Shown here piece after piece: positions 35,134 through 43,560 of a stretch of DNA of 64,000 nt. The position numbers and the translations under genes were made by a program. The stretch lies in NCBI GenBank assembly GCA_963816155.1, contig CAWFJE010000007.1:62001-126000 (forward strand), read 5' to 3'. The DNA comes from JAXGXJ01 sp963816155. Its GTDB lineage: Bacteria > Actinomycetota > Thermoleophilia > RBG-16-64-13. Every line of letters starts with the position of its first letter. The stretch's first letter is position 1. The notes below the pieces were generated by a model that did no database searches, was not told the DNA's origin, and saw only the letters and a list, made by a program, of their open reading frames with translations.

Positions 35134-35571
35134 CTAGTCCTCTCCGCCGCCCTCGGAGCATGTGTCCACTGCTCGCACGACCAGATCGGCGATGGTCACC
35201 CCGCTGAACAAATCATCGAGCAGCGTCGTCGCCTTCCGCCACAGCCCTTGGGTCGGGCATCCAGGCTCTCGTTCGCAACTCTCGCCCGCCAGACAAGGCG
35301 CCAGTGCCATTTGTCCTTCGCTGGCCCTGAGGACGTCGGCGACAGTTATCGCGGCCGGATCACGGTTGAGTGTGAATCCCCCGACTTTGCCTCGGTGACT
35401 ACTGACGAATCCCGCAGCTCTCAGTGTCATCATGAGTTGCTGGACGTAGGCGGGAGAGAGTATCTCGGCGTTCGCGATCTCCTGTTTCGTCATCATCTTG
35501 CCGTGCGGGTGCGAAGCCATCAGCGTCAGTATTCGGACGGAGTATCGGCCCTTGGTGGAGATTGCCAGCAT
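35134..35571 (-). CDS. Rrf2-family transcriptional regulator, IscR-like
   Basis: The 145-residue regulator begins MLAISTKGRYSVRILTLMAS and contains the winged helix-turn-helix region LSPAYVQQLMMTLRAAGFVS. Three cysteines spaced C-x5-C-x5-C (C93, C99, C105; CLAGESCEREPGC) match the [2Fe-2S] ligands of IscR, so it probably senses iron-sulfur cluster or redox state. It is divergent from a small membrane protein gene across a region with a promoter and operator. No isc or suf genes are nearby. Confidence 0.85.
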   Translation of the reverse strand: MLAISTKGRYSVRILTLMASHPHGKMMTKQEIANAEILSPAYVQQLMMTLRAAGFVSSHRGKVGGFTLNRDPAAITVADVLRASEGQMALAPCLAGESCEREPGCPTQGLWRKATTLLDDLFSGVTIADLVVRAVDTCSEGGGED

Positions 35572-35658
35572 GCTGCGCTTTCCGTTCTATTGGATGTGCT
35601 TGCTCACCGAGTTCCTAGACAGCATACCACGATATCTACCAAAACATGAGCAAAGTAC

Positions 35659-35687
35659 TTGACATGAGTATCTTAGTCATGTATAAA
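35659..35687 (+). promoter_or_regulatory. Consensus sigma70-type promoter with overlapping operator
   Basis: TTGACA (35659-35664) and TATAAA (35682-35687) are separated by exactly 17 bases. An inverted repeat ACATGA-N9-TCATGT (35662-35682) covers the spacer. It lies between the Rrf2 gene and the downstream membrane gene (ATG 35838), leaving a leader of about 150 bases. The geometry fits repression by the divergent Rrf2 protein. Confidence 0.7.
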
Positions 35688-35837
35688 CTGACACATAGCC
35701 ATTGGCCACCCCGCCGACGGGGACCGATCGTCTCCATTCCGGCGTTTCGGGACTCGGTTGGAGAGGGGGCTGTAAACGCTTTTCTGGGGACCAAGAAGGA
35801 ACCCACAGAGACCGCAACAGAGAAGGAGCGGGGTGAC

Positions 35838-36320
35838 ATGAGTACTGCGAAGAAGATCCTGGCGGTGGTGGTGATCGTGTTAGGCTTGGTGAACATGGGC
35901 CTAGGTATCACCTTCGTCAGCATCGGCATGAGTAAGCAGAGCTATCTTCAGTCGGCGATGGACGAGGAGAAGATCACTCTCCAGCTGACCGAGGAACAGG
36001 TCGCGGCCGGCGAACTTGTCGACACCTCCGCGGAAGCGCAGGCGGCAGGTGACTTGGTCAGGGAGCATCGCCACGAAATGGGAACGTACAACGAAGTGCT
36101 CGGTGGCGGAAGATTCGATCCGAGCAAACCCGAACAACTCACCTACGCTCAGGCTCTGAACCTTGAGAACTACCTGTATCTGGCGGTCAACTCCTACGGC
36201 TTGGTGACCGTGGCCATCGTGGCCGGGGTGAGCATGATCCTGACGGGCCTCGCCTTCGTGCTCGTAGGCGTATGGACCGTGTTCCTGCGCAGGAAGAGCG
36301 AGCCTGCCGCCGCTGTCTGA
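35838..36320 (+). CDS. Two-helix membrane protein, Rrf2-linked
   Basis: The 160-residue protein has an N-terminal helix (KKILAVVVIVLGLVNMGLGI) and a C-terminal helix (VAIVAGVSMILTGLAFVLVG) with an acidic, Glu- and Gln-rich extracytoplasmic region between. It has no known family. The ATG at 35838 follows AAGGAGCGGGGTG. Its promoter carries an inverted repeat and the divergent gene is an IscR-like regulator, so its expression may follow iron or redox status. A terminator follows. Confidence 0.7.
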   Translation: MSTAKKILAVVVIVLGLVNMGLGITFVSIGMSKQSYLQSAMDEEKITLQLTEEQVAAGELVDTSAEAQAAGDLVREHRHEMGTYNEVLGGGRFDPSKPEQLTYAQALNLENYLYLAVNSYGLVTVAIVAGVSMILTGLAFVLVGVWTVFLRRKSEPAAAV

Positions 36321-36352
36321 CCCAGCCCTAGGCCCACATAGTCCCCTACACC

Positions 36353-36389
36353 GCGGGGAGCCCGGCCGTCACGCGGCCGGGCTCCCCGC
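36353..36389. terminator. 16-bp hairpin between convergent genes
   Basis: The stem GCGGGGAGCCCGGCCG pairs with its complement at 36374-36389 around a TCACG loop. It terminates the Rrf2-linked membrane gene and may also serve the convergent glucosaminidase. Confidence 0.75.
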
Positions 36390-36461
36390 TTGTCTAGGGT
36401 CAGATCGCCGCCTCGAGTACCGGCTGCGCTCCCCACCTCCGACTGGACATCACATCGGTCA

Positions 36462-37433
36462 TCAGTCCGCGTTGATGGCGCGGGCGATCCCCTCGATACT
36501 CTCCCCGTAGGTGGGGCCGGGAACGGCCCAGCGTCCGTTGAGGTCGGCCAGGACCGAGGCCGCGCCGCGCGGGCTGACGAAGTAGAAGCGCGGGTCGGCA
36601 TGCTCGGCCCATGGGATCGGACTTGAGGCGTAGACATAGGCGACCATGTGGGCTACGTGGGCCATGACGCCCGCCTCCGCGGTCGGGAAGTACACACCGG
36701 GCTCCCCGCCGCCGGTGGCCCCGATGCCGGCATAGTTGTTCTGCTCCGGTTTCACGTCTCCCCCGTACATGCCGTAGCCGGTCTCGTGCATCATCTGCGC
36801 CCAGAGTAGGTCGGCGCGTAGCCCGGATTCAGCGCAGTAGCGCACGTAGTAGCCGGCCAGGACCGAGACGGGGACGGTGAAGCGTGGCGTGGGGCAGGCA
36901 GCGATGAGGAAGGCGGACAGTCGGTCCGCCGTACCGCTCCACACCCCCTTTAGAGGTGTCTGCCCTCCCGCGAGGACGACGGCGGTGGTAGCGCTCAGTG
37001 CAGACGCCTCAGCGGCCGACGCCGGCGGCTCGGGCTGAGGTGGGCTTGTGGAAGTGGTCGAGGTCGCGGCAGCCGCTGCCACCGCTGCCATTCGAAGGCG
37101 ATGCTCAGTCATGACCCGCGCGTGCACGACGGACGCGCGTCCCGCCCGGCCGACGGGAGTGGTCGTGGCGGACGCAGTCCCGGTCGCACCATTAGCAGCA
37201 GACGCAGACGCCGCCGAGGCTGCCGTGGCCGGGGAGAGGTCGATCGTAGCGGAGTCGTTGCTCCCGCAGCCCCAAGCGAGACCGGATACCAGCGCGAGCG
37301 TGACGAGCAGCGCCACTGCCGGGATCCACGTTCGAAGGGTGCTCCTGCGCGGGATCGCGAGCGCACGCTGACTCTTGCTCAGCACCTGGAACCTGCTTCC
37401 CCTTGATCGTCGGTCGGTACCATCGTCGTTCAC
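36462..37433 (-). CDS. Secreted glucosaminidase (GH73/LytG-like)
   Basis: A basic N-terminus and one hydrophobic helix (WIPAVALLVTLALVSGLAWG) are followed by an Ala/Thr-rich linker of over 100 residues and a C-terminal N-acetylglucosaminidase-like domain. The catalytic Glu lies in WAQMMHETGYGMYGG, with NNYAGIGATGGGEPG and FPTAEAGVMAHVAHMV typical of GH73/LytG enzymes that cut peptidoglycan. The start is a GTG at 37433, with no clear ribosome site; an internal start is possible. The final residues of the domain are present. It acts in the envelope. Confidence 0.8.
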   Translation of the reverse strand: MNDDGTDRRSRGSRFQVLSKSQRALAIPRRSTLRTWIPAVALLVTLALVSGLAWGCGSNDSATIDLSPATAASAASASAANGATGTASATTTPVGRAGRASVVHARVMTEHRLRMAAVAAAAATSTTSTSPPQPEPPASAAEASALSATTAVVLAGGQTPLKGVWSGTADRLSAFLIAACPTPRFTVPVSVLAGYYVRYCAESGLRADLLWAQMMHETGYGMYGGDVKPEQNNYAGIGATGGGEPGVYFPTAEAGVMAHVAHMVAYVYASSPIPWAEHADPRFYFVSPRGAASVLADLNGRWAVPGPTYGESIEGIARAINAD

Positions 37434-37534
37434 ATAGATATCGACAGCGCCGCTATTCGCCCTGAGGAGGAGTCATGACGGCTAGCCCGTGGCCAGCGCA
37501 CCCATGCGGCCAAGCGTCATTGTTCAGCGGCCTC

Positions 37535-39028
37535 TCAGGACTGGCGGAAGAACCCCGTCGCCTGCAGTCGGAGAGCGGTCACCACTCGGCGAACTTCATC
37601 GGCTACCGTCCTCCACGTGTCGCCCAGACCGAGCTGAGCCTCGGGCGAGGGCGCGCTCGTCGGAGCGGGTTGCGCCGGCCAAAGTGCCTCGTGGATCTGG
37701 GCGAATCGCCTCGAGTTCCTGCGAGAGGTGAGGTTGCTGGCCAGGCCATACACAGGGTTCCTTCGTGCCACCAGGTTGCCGCCAAGGCGGGCGAGTATGT
37801 TCGAGGCTGAGTAGAAGGTGCTGTTGCACTCGGTCATCTCGCGAATGATGTCGTTCGAGGTCAGGTGCATATAGCGGGCGACCGGGAAGTTGAGAGTGTA
37901 GTACTGCCAGTCTTCCGGGAACGAGTCCATGGCGATCCTTCCCTCTGCCTCAAACTGCTTCCAGAGACGGGTCCCGGGCAGTGGCGTCAGGAACAGCACG
38001 TTGATGCTGTCGACGCCGTAGCGGCTCGCGGCTTCCGCGATGAGCCTGCCCACCCCGGGTCGATCGGAATCGAGACCCATGATGAACGAGCCCACCACCA
38101 GGATGCCGTGGCGGCGGGTCTTCTCCACCGCGGCAGGGATGTCACACTCCGAGAGCATGGCCCCTTTCCGTCCGAGTTCGGGAAGGCCCTCGGGTGCCAC
38201 GGACTCGAATCCCATGAAGAGACCCACGCAGCCGGCCTTCTTGGCCAGGGTGAGCAGTTCCTCGTCGTCGGCGAAGTTGATCGTGGTCTGTCCTATCCAC
38301 GATTTGCCGGTGTCGGCTTCGGCCAAGGCTCGGAACAACTCCTTGGCCCGCTCGATGTGCTGGGGCTTGCGGCCGATGAGGTTGTCGTCCACGATCAGCA
38401 CCCGAGTCTCAGGCATCGATTTGAATTCCTCCACCACCTCGGGGATCGGTCGTTGGCGATAGCGCGCACCATTGAACTCGGTGACGCTGCAGAAACTGCA
38501 ATTGAGCGAGCAGCCTCGAGTGGTCTGAATGGAACCGAAGGCATAGCCCTGAGGCAGCAGATCGTGACGGGCGGGGACGACTTGGGCCATGGTCGCTCGG
38601 CCTCCGTCATAGCGGGCTTTCAGGCCGCCGCAGCGTACGTCTGCGAGCACCTGCGCCCAAATCGGCTCCGCTTCACCGGTGACGACCGAATCCACGTGCC
38701 CGCTCGCCTCAGGCAGACACATCGTTGCGTGAATGCCACCCATTACTACCGGGACCCCCCGGGTCTTGAAGCCTTGTGCGATCTCATAGGCTCTCGGAGC
38801 CTGCGAGGTGAAGGCGGTGATGCCGACGAGGTCGGGGCGCGGCAAAGCCTCGTAGTCGACAGGCGCGAGGTTCTCGTCGAGGATGGAGACCTCCCAGTCG
38901 GAGGGCGTGAGGCCGGCGAGCACCAGGAGACTCAGGGGTTTCCAGAGGCGGAAGCGGTTCCAGTAGCTGCCACGGCTCAGGGACATACTCACGAGAGGAT
39001 TGGACGGATTGACCAAGTAGAGAAGCAT
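37535..39028 (-). CDS. B12-binding-domain radical SAM protein
   Basis: An N-terminal cobalamin-binding-like domain (LVGITAFTSQAPRAYEI, VVMGGIHATMCLPEA) precedes a radical SAM domain with the cluster motif C173-x3-C177-x2-C180 in TTRGCSLNCSFCSVT. FVGFE-like and FIMGLDSDRP segments follow. Such enzymes modify lipids, tetrapyrroles or cofactors, often by methylation. The ATG at 39028 (MLLYLVNPSNPLVS) matches the usual start; a longer frame is not conserved. The last 80 residues form a helical tail ending RLQATGFF. Substrate unknown; hopanoid or phosphonate-type methylases look similar. Confidence 0.85.
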   Translation of the reverse strand: MLLYLVNPSNPLVSMSLSRGSYWNRFRLWKPLSLLVLAGLTPSDWEVSILDENLAPVDYEALPRPDLVGITAFTSQAPRAYEIAQGFKTRGVPVVMGGIHATMCLPEASGHVDSVVTGEAEPIWAQVLADVRCGGLKARYDGGRATMAQVVPARHDLLPQGYAFGSIQTTRGCSLNCSFCSVTEFNGARYRQRPIPEVVEEFKSMPETRVLIVDDNLIGRKPQHIERAKELFRALAEADTGKSWIGQTTINFADDEELLTLAKKAGCVGLFMGFESVAPEGLPELGRKGAMLSECDIPAAVEKTRRHGILVVGSFIMGLDSDRPGVGRLIAEAASRYGVDSINVLFLTPLPGTRLWKQFEAEGRIAMDSFPEDWQYYTLNFPVARYMHLTSNDIIREMTECNSTFYSASNILARLGGNLVARRNPVYGLASNLTSRRNSRRFAQIHEALWPAQPAPTSAPSPEAQLGLGDTWRTVADEVRRVVTALRLQATGFFRQS

Positions 39029-39271
39029 CTTGTCTCCAGATCGAGATGAGGAGGCCGACGTTGACCAGGAGACGCTGTGCGCTGTTTCGGCAACAAGCTG
39101 GGCAAAGGTCAGAACCAAGCCGGTCCCCAGAGGTTTGGGTCCCCACGCCCGAGCTGCCAACCCGGGAAGAATATCATCTTGCGCGGACCCCGGTGGGAGA
39201 CGGAGGCTACGGCCGCAACTGGGGGAGAAGTCGGCCTACGAGACCGGGGAGATATCGGCCCCAGAAAGACA

Positions 39272-39299
39272 GAAACGCCGGCCCGAAGGCCGGCGTTTC
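39272..39299 (-). terminator. Terminator of RRM gene
   Basis: A perfect 12-bp stem GAAACGCCGGCC with a four-base loop lies just after the RRM stop codon. On the minus strand it is followed by a T-rich run (TGTCTTTC), as expected for an intrinsic terminator. Confidence 0.85.
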
Positions 39300-39323
39300 A
39301 CAATCACACGTTTGGCGCGATTC

Positions 39324-39662
39324 TTACCAGCGGTTTCCGCCGCCACCACCGTAGCCGCCGCCACCACCACCGTAGCCGCCCGAACGAGGAGCGCGGGGTG
39401 CCTGTTCCTTGGCCACGTCGACCTTGAGGGCGCGTCCGTCGAGCTGGGTGCCGTCGAGGGCGCCCTTGGCGGCCTGCGCCTCCTCAGGCGTACCCATCTC
39501 CACGAAGCCGAAGCCCTTGGGGCGACCGGAGTCACGGTCGGTGATCAGGTTGACCGAGGTCACTTCACCGTGAGCCTCGAAGGCGGTCCTGATGGTCGCT
39601 TCGGACGTCTCATAGCTGAGATTGCCCACGTACAGTTTTGCTGAATTCACTACAGCCTCCAT
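39324..39662 (-). CDS. RRM RNA-binding protein with Gly-rich tail
   Basis: A 112-residue protein with one RNA-recognition motif. RNP2 is KLYVGNLS and RNP1 is KGFGFVEM. The C-terminal tail has GGYGGGGGGYGGGGG repeats. These small proteins are cold- or stress-induced RNA chaperones. A TATACT-like box at 39773-39778 on the same strand would leave a leader of about 100 bases, as in cold-shock genes. The start is the ATG at 39662. Confidence 0.9.
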   Translation of the reverse strand: MEAVVNSAKLYVGNLSYETSEATIRTAFEAHGEVTSVNLITDRDSGRPKGFGFVEMGTPEEAQAAKGALDGTQLDGRALKVDVAKEQAPRAPRSGGYGGGGGGYGGGGGNRW

Positions 39663-40056
39663 GAACGGAGTTACATTGCGACAAGCGAGAGGGAAAGACT
39701 GGAGACTGTAGCGAAGAGGTTGAGAGGCTCGGCGCCAGGCCTAGAGAAGATTCCTATCGAATGCTTGGCGGCAGTATAGCACGGAGCCAAGAACACGATC
39801 TCGTCGCGCCGTGGGTTCTGGGTCCTCCGCGATTCGCCTCCTCGAAATGCGAGTATACTGAGTGTCGGAGTCCTAGGAGTCCAGCGCATCATCTGAGTAA
39901 CCTACGAAGGTACCCGACGAGGAAACGCGGAGACAAGTGGCCGCCGAGTACGTGGAAGCGGGGACGAAGTAGGGGGGCGCAGGTGGGAAGCGGGTTCTCT
40001 TGGGGTTCTTCTTTTTGCGCGGAAGCGCTACAGCAGATGAGAGGATATTGGTCGCC

Positions 40057-40224
40057 ATGAGAGTCGAAATCCGGGAGGCCAAGACATCGACCCCCGAGCG
40101 CCCGTTATGGGTCTGGAACGTGTTCTGGGGCAGTCGAGAGGTAGGCAAGGGCTTCAGCCCGAGCGAGAAGGAAGCCAACACCGAGGCCAAGTTGGCCGTA
40201 TCGCGAGCACCGCGGCACTACTAG
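40057..40224 (+). CDS. Small unknown protein
   Basis: A 55-residue protein starting MRVEIREAKTSTPERPLWVW, predicted to contain a beta-hairpin (VEIREA...WVWNVFWGSREVG) and a short helix (SEKEANTEAKLAVSR). It has no family that I know. The residue pattern is of a soluble, folded small protein. No strong ribosome site is visible. Confidence 0.5.
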   Translation: MRVEIREAKTSTPERPLWVWNVFWGSREVGKGFSPSEKEANTEAKLAVSRAPRHY

Positions 40225-40267
40225 TGATCTGAGACGGGCGCAGCGCTCGGGTCGGACCAGGGACGGC

Positions 40268-40972
40268 TCAGTGCGCGCGCACGCACCACTCTGTGGACTT
40301 GGCGACGTCCGCCTCCATCTTCTCCGGCGTGCGGAAGTCATCCGGGCCGCAGGCGTCGTAGTGGATCATGTCCTTGAGGTTCCTCACCTCTTTGGGTATG
40401 GCAGGCTCCGATGGGTAGCCGACGGCCATCATGTCGTAGGGCCTGATGTAGTCGGGTAGCCCCAGGATCTGTCGCACCGCATCCCCAGACTTACCGTGCG
40501 CGGCGGAGCTGCACCATTGCGAGGCCAGCCCCAGGGAGGTGGCCGCCAGATGCAGGTACAGGAAGGCGCTCGCCAGACTGGAAGCGAAGACATCGGCCTC
40601 CCCATGCTCACGCGCCTCCGGGGGCATGTCGGGGAATTGCACACGGGATCTCCAGTCACCGGCTAGGAGTATGAAGACGGGCGCGTCGGCGAACCCGGGC
40701 TGACGGCTGGGTCGAGAAGGATCGACGGCGTCTCTCATGGCGGGGGCCGGGGGAGCAGTGCTCAGTGCCGCCGCGACTCTGTCCTTGACGGCCTTGTCTT
40801 TGATCACCATGAACTCCCAGGGCTGGCTGTGAAAGCCTGAGGGCGCCCAGCGCGCGATCTCGATGATCTTCTCCGCGCAGCCGTCGGGCAGGGGATCCGG
40901 CCGGAAATGGCGCACGCTCCGTCTGTCCTTGACCAAGGACAGGAGTTCGTCGTATCGAGGTTCGGCGCTCAT
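40268..40972 (-). CDS. Nitroreductase-family FMN oxidoreductase
   Basis: A 234-residue flavoprotein with DRRSVRHFRPDPLPDGCAEK and ARWAPSGFHSQPWEFMVIKD, the FMN-binding start of nitroreductases, and later LGLASQWCSSAAHG. It reduces nitro groups, quinones or similar compounds with NAD(P)H. The ATG at 40972 follows AAGGGGGC; a longer frame starting at 41005 is unlikely. The C-terminal residues KMEADVAKSTEWCVRAH form an unusual short tail. Confidence 0.85.
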   Translation of the reverse strand: MSAEPRYDELLSLVKDRRSVRHFRPDPLPDGCAEKIIEIARWAPSGFHSQPWEFMVIKDKAVKDRVAAALSTAPPAPAMRDAVDPSRPSRQPGFADAPVFILLAGDWRSRVQFPDMPPEAREHGEADVFASSLASAFLYLHLAATSLGLASQWCSSAAHGKSGDAVRQILGLPDYIRPYDMMAVGYPSEPAIPKEVRNLKDMIHYDACGPDDFRTPEKMEADVAKSTEWCVRAH

Positions 40973-41035
40973 TTGATGCCCCCTTCTGTAGGCTTTCCTG
41001 GACACGCGTCCTGCGCGGTGCTCAACGGCTCGGTG

Positions 41036-41299
41036 CTACCACTTCAGCTCGATCTCCATCTCGTGCCGGTCTCCCTTGCGGGAATACTCGAGTTCAAAAT
41101 CCACCGGATCGGTCAGTTCACCCACAGGCACACCACCAACCACCAGACTGCCTCCTTCGAGTTCCAGCACGATCGCCTTGAGGCGGGAGATGACCTTGGC
41201 GCGCGTCAGGGTCTCCTCGATCTCTGCCTCGACCTTCGCGTCGGTCGCCGCCTCTGTCTCATTTCCGGAGGCCGTCGGATCCATATCCGTCTCTTCCAT
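41036..41299 (-). CDS. Amphi-Trp domain protein
   Basis: An 87-residue protein ending in the typical ELEYSRKGDRHEMEIELKW motif that names the amphi-Trp family. The N-terminus is acidic and Thr-rich. The ATG at 41299 is behind ACGAGGTG. Function of the family is unknown; members are common in archaea and actinobacteria. Confidence 0.8.
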   Translation of the reverse strand: MEETDMDPTASGNETEAATDAKVEAEIEETLTRAKVISRLKAIVLELEGGSLVVGGVPVGELTDPVDFELEYSRKGDRHEMEIELKW

Positions 41300-41434
41300 C
41301 TGGGAACACCTCGTTTCTGCGTTTGATCGCGCCGGCCGCCCCGCCATGGCGGACCTCAGTCACTGTTAGAAGACGAACGGTAGCACACCCGGCGATCACT
41401 TCGAACCGTACCTGGGCGCTAGAATGGGGCAGTC

Positions 41435-42061
41435 ATGACTGCGCTCGAGTTGCTCATCGTCCAGTGGGGCTCCACCTATCTGGAAGAAGGCCTGGGGCTA
41501 CCGAAGGCGCTGGGCGACGTCCTGGGTCTGTGTCTGTTCGCGGCAATGCTTGCCGCCGCCCGCCTTCTATATGCGAAAAAGGGCGCCGGACTCAATCTCA
41601 ACACGTTGATGATCTGGGGTTCGCTGGCCTGCGTCCTGCTCTATGCGCTGGTGGCCTTGGCGCCGGCGGCCTGGGTGGTGTTTCTCGCCTTCGGGCTCAT
41701 CGGCTTCTGTTCCTCGATGCTGTGGACGGGGACGCTGATCGTGGCCGCGGATCGTTTGCCCCTGACGGGTGCGCTGATCTTCGCCCTGCTGGCCGGAGGG
41801 GGCGACCTCGGTATTGCCGCCATCGGTCAGGTGGTCGGTTGGCTGTCCGACTTCTTCGCGTCGCGGGCGCCCGGGGGATGGGATCCAGAGCAATACGGCC
41901 TGAGGATGGCCATGGCGGTGGCTGTCGCCGTGCCCGTGCTTTCTCTCCTACTACAGTTGCCGCTGAAGAGGCTCGCGCCTCATCGCGCGGTCTCGCCGAC
42001 GGAACTCGCCGATTTCGTCGAACCGTGCCGGAGTCAGCACTACGTGAATCCTGGGAAGTAG
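41435..42061 (+). pseudogene. C-terminal half of an MFS transporter
   Basis: The frame starts directly at transmembrane helix 7 (MTALELLIVQWGSTYLEEGL) and encodes about six helices, including LVALAPAAWVVFLAFGLIGF and VAVAVPVLSLLLQLPLK. This matches the second half of a twelve-helix MFS protein. The first half is absent upstream, where the sequence is non-coding in all frames. A TAGAAT -10-like box at 41420-41425 lies only 9 bases before the start, so a leaderless transcript is possible, but a half transporter is probably non-functional. Confidence 0.6.
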
Positions 42062-43560
42062 TCGGTGCGTATGCGGCTGGATTTCACTCCCAGGCTGGCG
42101 ATGGCCTTCTTGGCCGCGGCCACCATCACCTGAGGCCCGGATATATAGAAGGTGCGTTCGAGATAGTCGGGCACCTCTTCACGGATGAGGTCGGCATCGA
42201 TGAAGCCGCGCCTGCCTTCCCAATCCTCGGGAATCGATTCCAATGCTGAAAGAGCATGGACAGTCCGTATTCCCAGTCGGCTCGCCGCCTCCTGCAGCGG
42301 CCCACGATAGGCGATGTCCTCTTCACGCCAGTTCGCGTAGATAACGACCGCATCCCGTGCATCCCCGGTATCGAGCATATGGCGGATCATGCTCGCAAAG
42401 GGCGTGATGCCGATGCCTCCGGCGACGAACGCGACCTTCTCTTGTCGATCCTTCGGCAAGACGAAGTCTCCCGCCAGGTGGCCGGCGGCGACGCGGTCAC
42501 CTGGCCTGAGCCGCAGCAGGCGGCGCTTGAAACTGCTCGAGCGCGGATAGAACTTCACCCCCATCCTGACCTCTCGCTCGCCGGGGGAGGACGAGAGCGT
42601 GAAGAACCTACGGTTCCCCCGGTTGTCGCTGCGCGCGTGTGGGAGGGTCCACTCCATGTACTGGCCTGGGGCGAACGAGAGGCGCGAGTCGTTCGCGAAT
42701 ACGAACTCGTACGTGTCGGTGGAGAGCTGGACCATTCCCTCGAGTCTGAGCATCAGATTCGTCTTCGGGCCGACGAGGTAGGAGAAGAGATTGCCGACGA
42801 GCAGGGCGATCTCTGGAGTGAAGTAGAAGCTACCCAGGTGGACCTGGGGGACGGCAAGAAAGCCCACCAGGGCTCCGTACCACATCTGTAGGGCCCGAGT
42901 CGGCGGCGTGGTCAGAGGCTCTGTCAGCATGGCGAAGGCGAAGAAGAACAGGGGCGAATGGAGCGCGATCTGCCCGGCCATGGTTCCCAGTTGGCCTCCA
43001 TTCATGATCGCCAGTCCAAGCATGGTCGCCATGACGACCAGGAAGAAGGCCCACACAAGATCGAACCGTCGCATCTGGCGCACGATCAGCACGCCTCCGA
43101 CGAGCACGATGGGCAGCATGGGGACGTTGCCCACCCACCAACTGGCCGATTCGCCCAGGAAGAAGGAGGTCAGTACTACAGCCAAGGCGGCGGGATTGAA
43201 GATGTGCCGGCGCCGCCAGACAAGGAGGTACTTCGAAGCGGTGGCCAGTACGGCCGCCCAGGCGAGGAACGGGAGATTGTGAAAGGGATCGGTCGGCGTG
43301 ATGATGAGGGCGAGGATGAGGGCCGTGATATAGACGGACTCGGTACCCGTGGCCGCCCCGAAGATCTTGGCGAAGATGGTGTTGCTGATTAGCGAGACGG
43401 CCAGTAGGAAGACGGTCGAAGCGAGGAGGTCGATGGCGCTGTAGGGGAGCAGTCCCGTGAGGCCGAATATCACCCCCGCGACGACCAGCACGATCAGCCA
43501 GACGAGGACCAGCCGATACATGGTCATCCCGCTGAGCAGACGGTCGAGCTTCGCGATCAC
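42040..43560 (-). CDS. RnfD/NqrB-like membrane domain fused to FNR-type reductase
   Basis: A 506-residue fusion. Residues 1 to about 265 form nine or ten helices of the RnfD/NqrB type (TESVYITALILALIITPTDP, FFFAFAMLTEPLTTPPTRAL). Residues about 275-506 are a ferredoxin-NADP reductase-like module: FAPGQYMEWTLPHA and RRFFTLSSSPGE bind FAD, and VAFVAGGIGITPFASMIRHM binds NAD(P)H. It would pass electrons from cytosolic NAD(P)H through the membrane domain. It is the last gene of an operon with ApbE and FMN-binding proteins, which supply covalently flavinylated partners outside the membrane. Confidence 0.85.
   Translation of the reverse strand: MIAKLDRLLSGMTMYRLVLVWLIVLVVAGVIFGLTGLLPYSAIDLLASTVFLLAVSLISNTIFAKIFGAATGTESVYITALILALIITPTDPFHNLPFLAWAAVLATASKYLLVWRRRHIFNPAALAVVLTSFFLGESASWWVGNVPMLPIVLVGGVLIVRQMRRFDLVWAFFLVVMATMLGLAIMNGGQLGTMAGQIALHSPLFFFAFAMLTEPLTTPPTRALQMWYGALVGFLAVPQVHLGSFYFTPEIALLVGNLFSYLVGPKTNLMLRLEGMVQLSTDTYEFVFANDSRLSFAPGQYMEWTLPHARSDNRGNRRFFTLSSSPGEREVRMGVKFYPRSSSFKRRLLRLRPGDRVAAGHLAGDFVLPKDRQEKVAFVAGGIGITPFASMIRHMLDTGDARDAVVIYANWREEDIAYRGPLQEAASRLGIRTVHALSALESIPEDWEGRRGFIDADLIREEVPDYLERTFYISGPQVMVAAAKKAIASLGVKSSRIRTDYFPGFT

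Noticed and set aside
37475..37810. Plus-strand frame with a good GAGGAGG ribosome site and ATG
   Set aside because: Most of it is antisense to the radical SAM gene and the translation has no protein-like pattern. The start may be a remnant of a deleted gene.
37865..39049. 394-codon plus-strand frame opposite the radical SAM gene
   Set aside because: Antisense shadow; the minus frame has the radical SAM cysteine motif.
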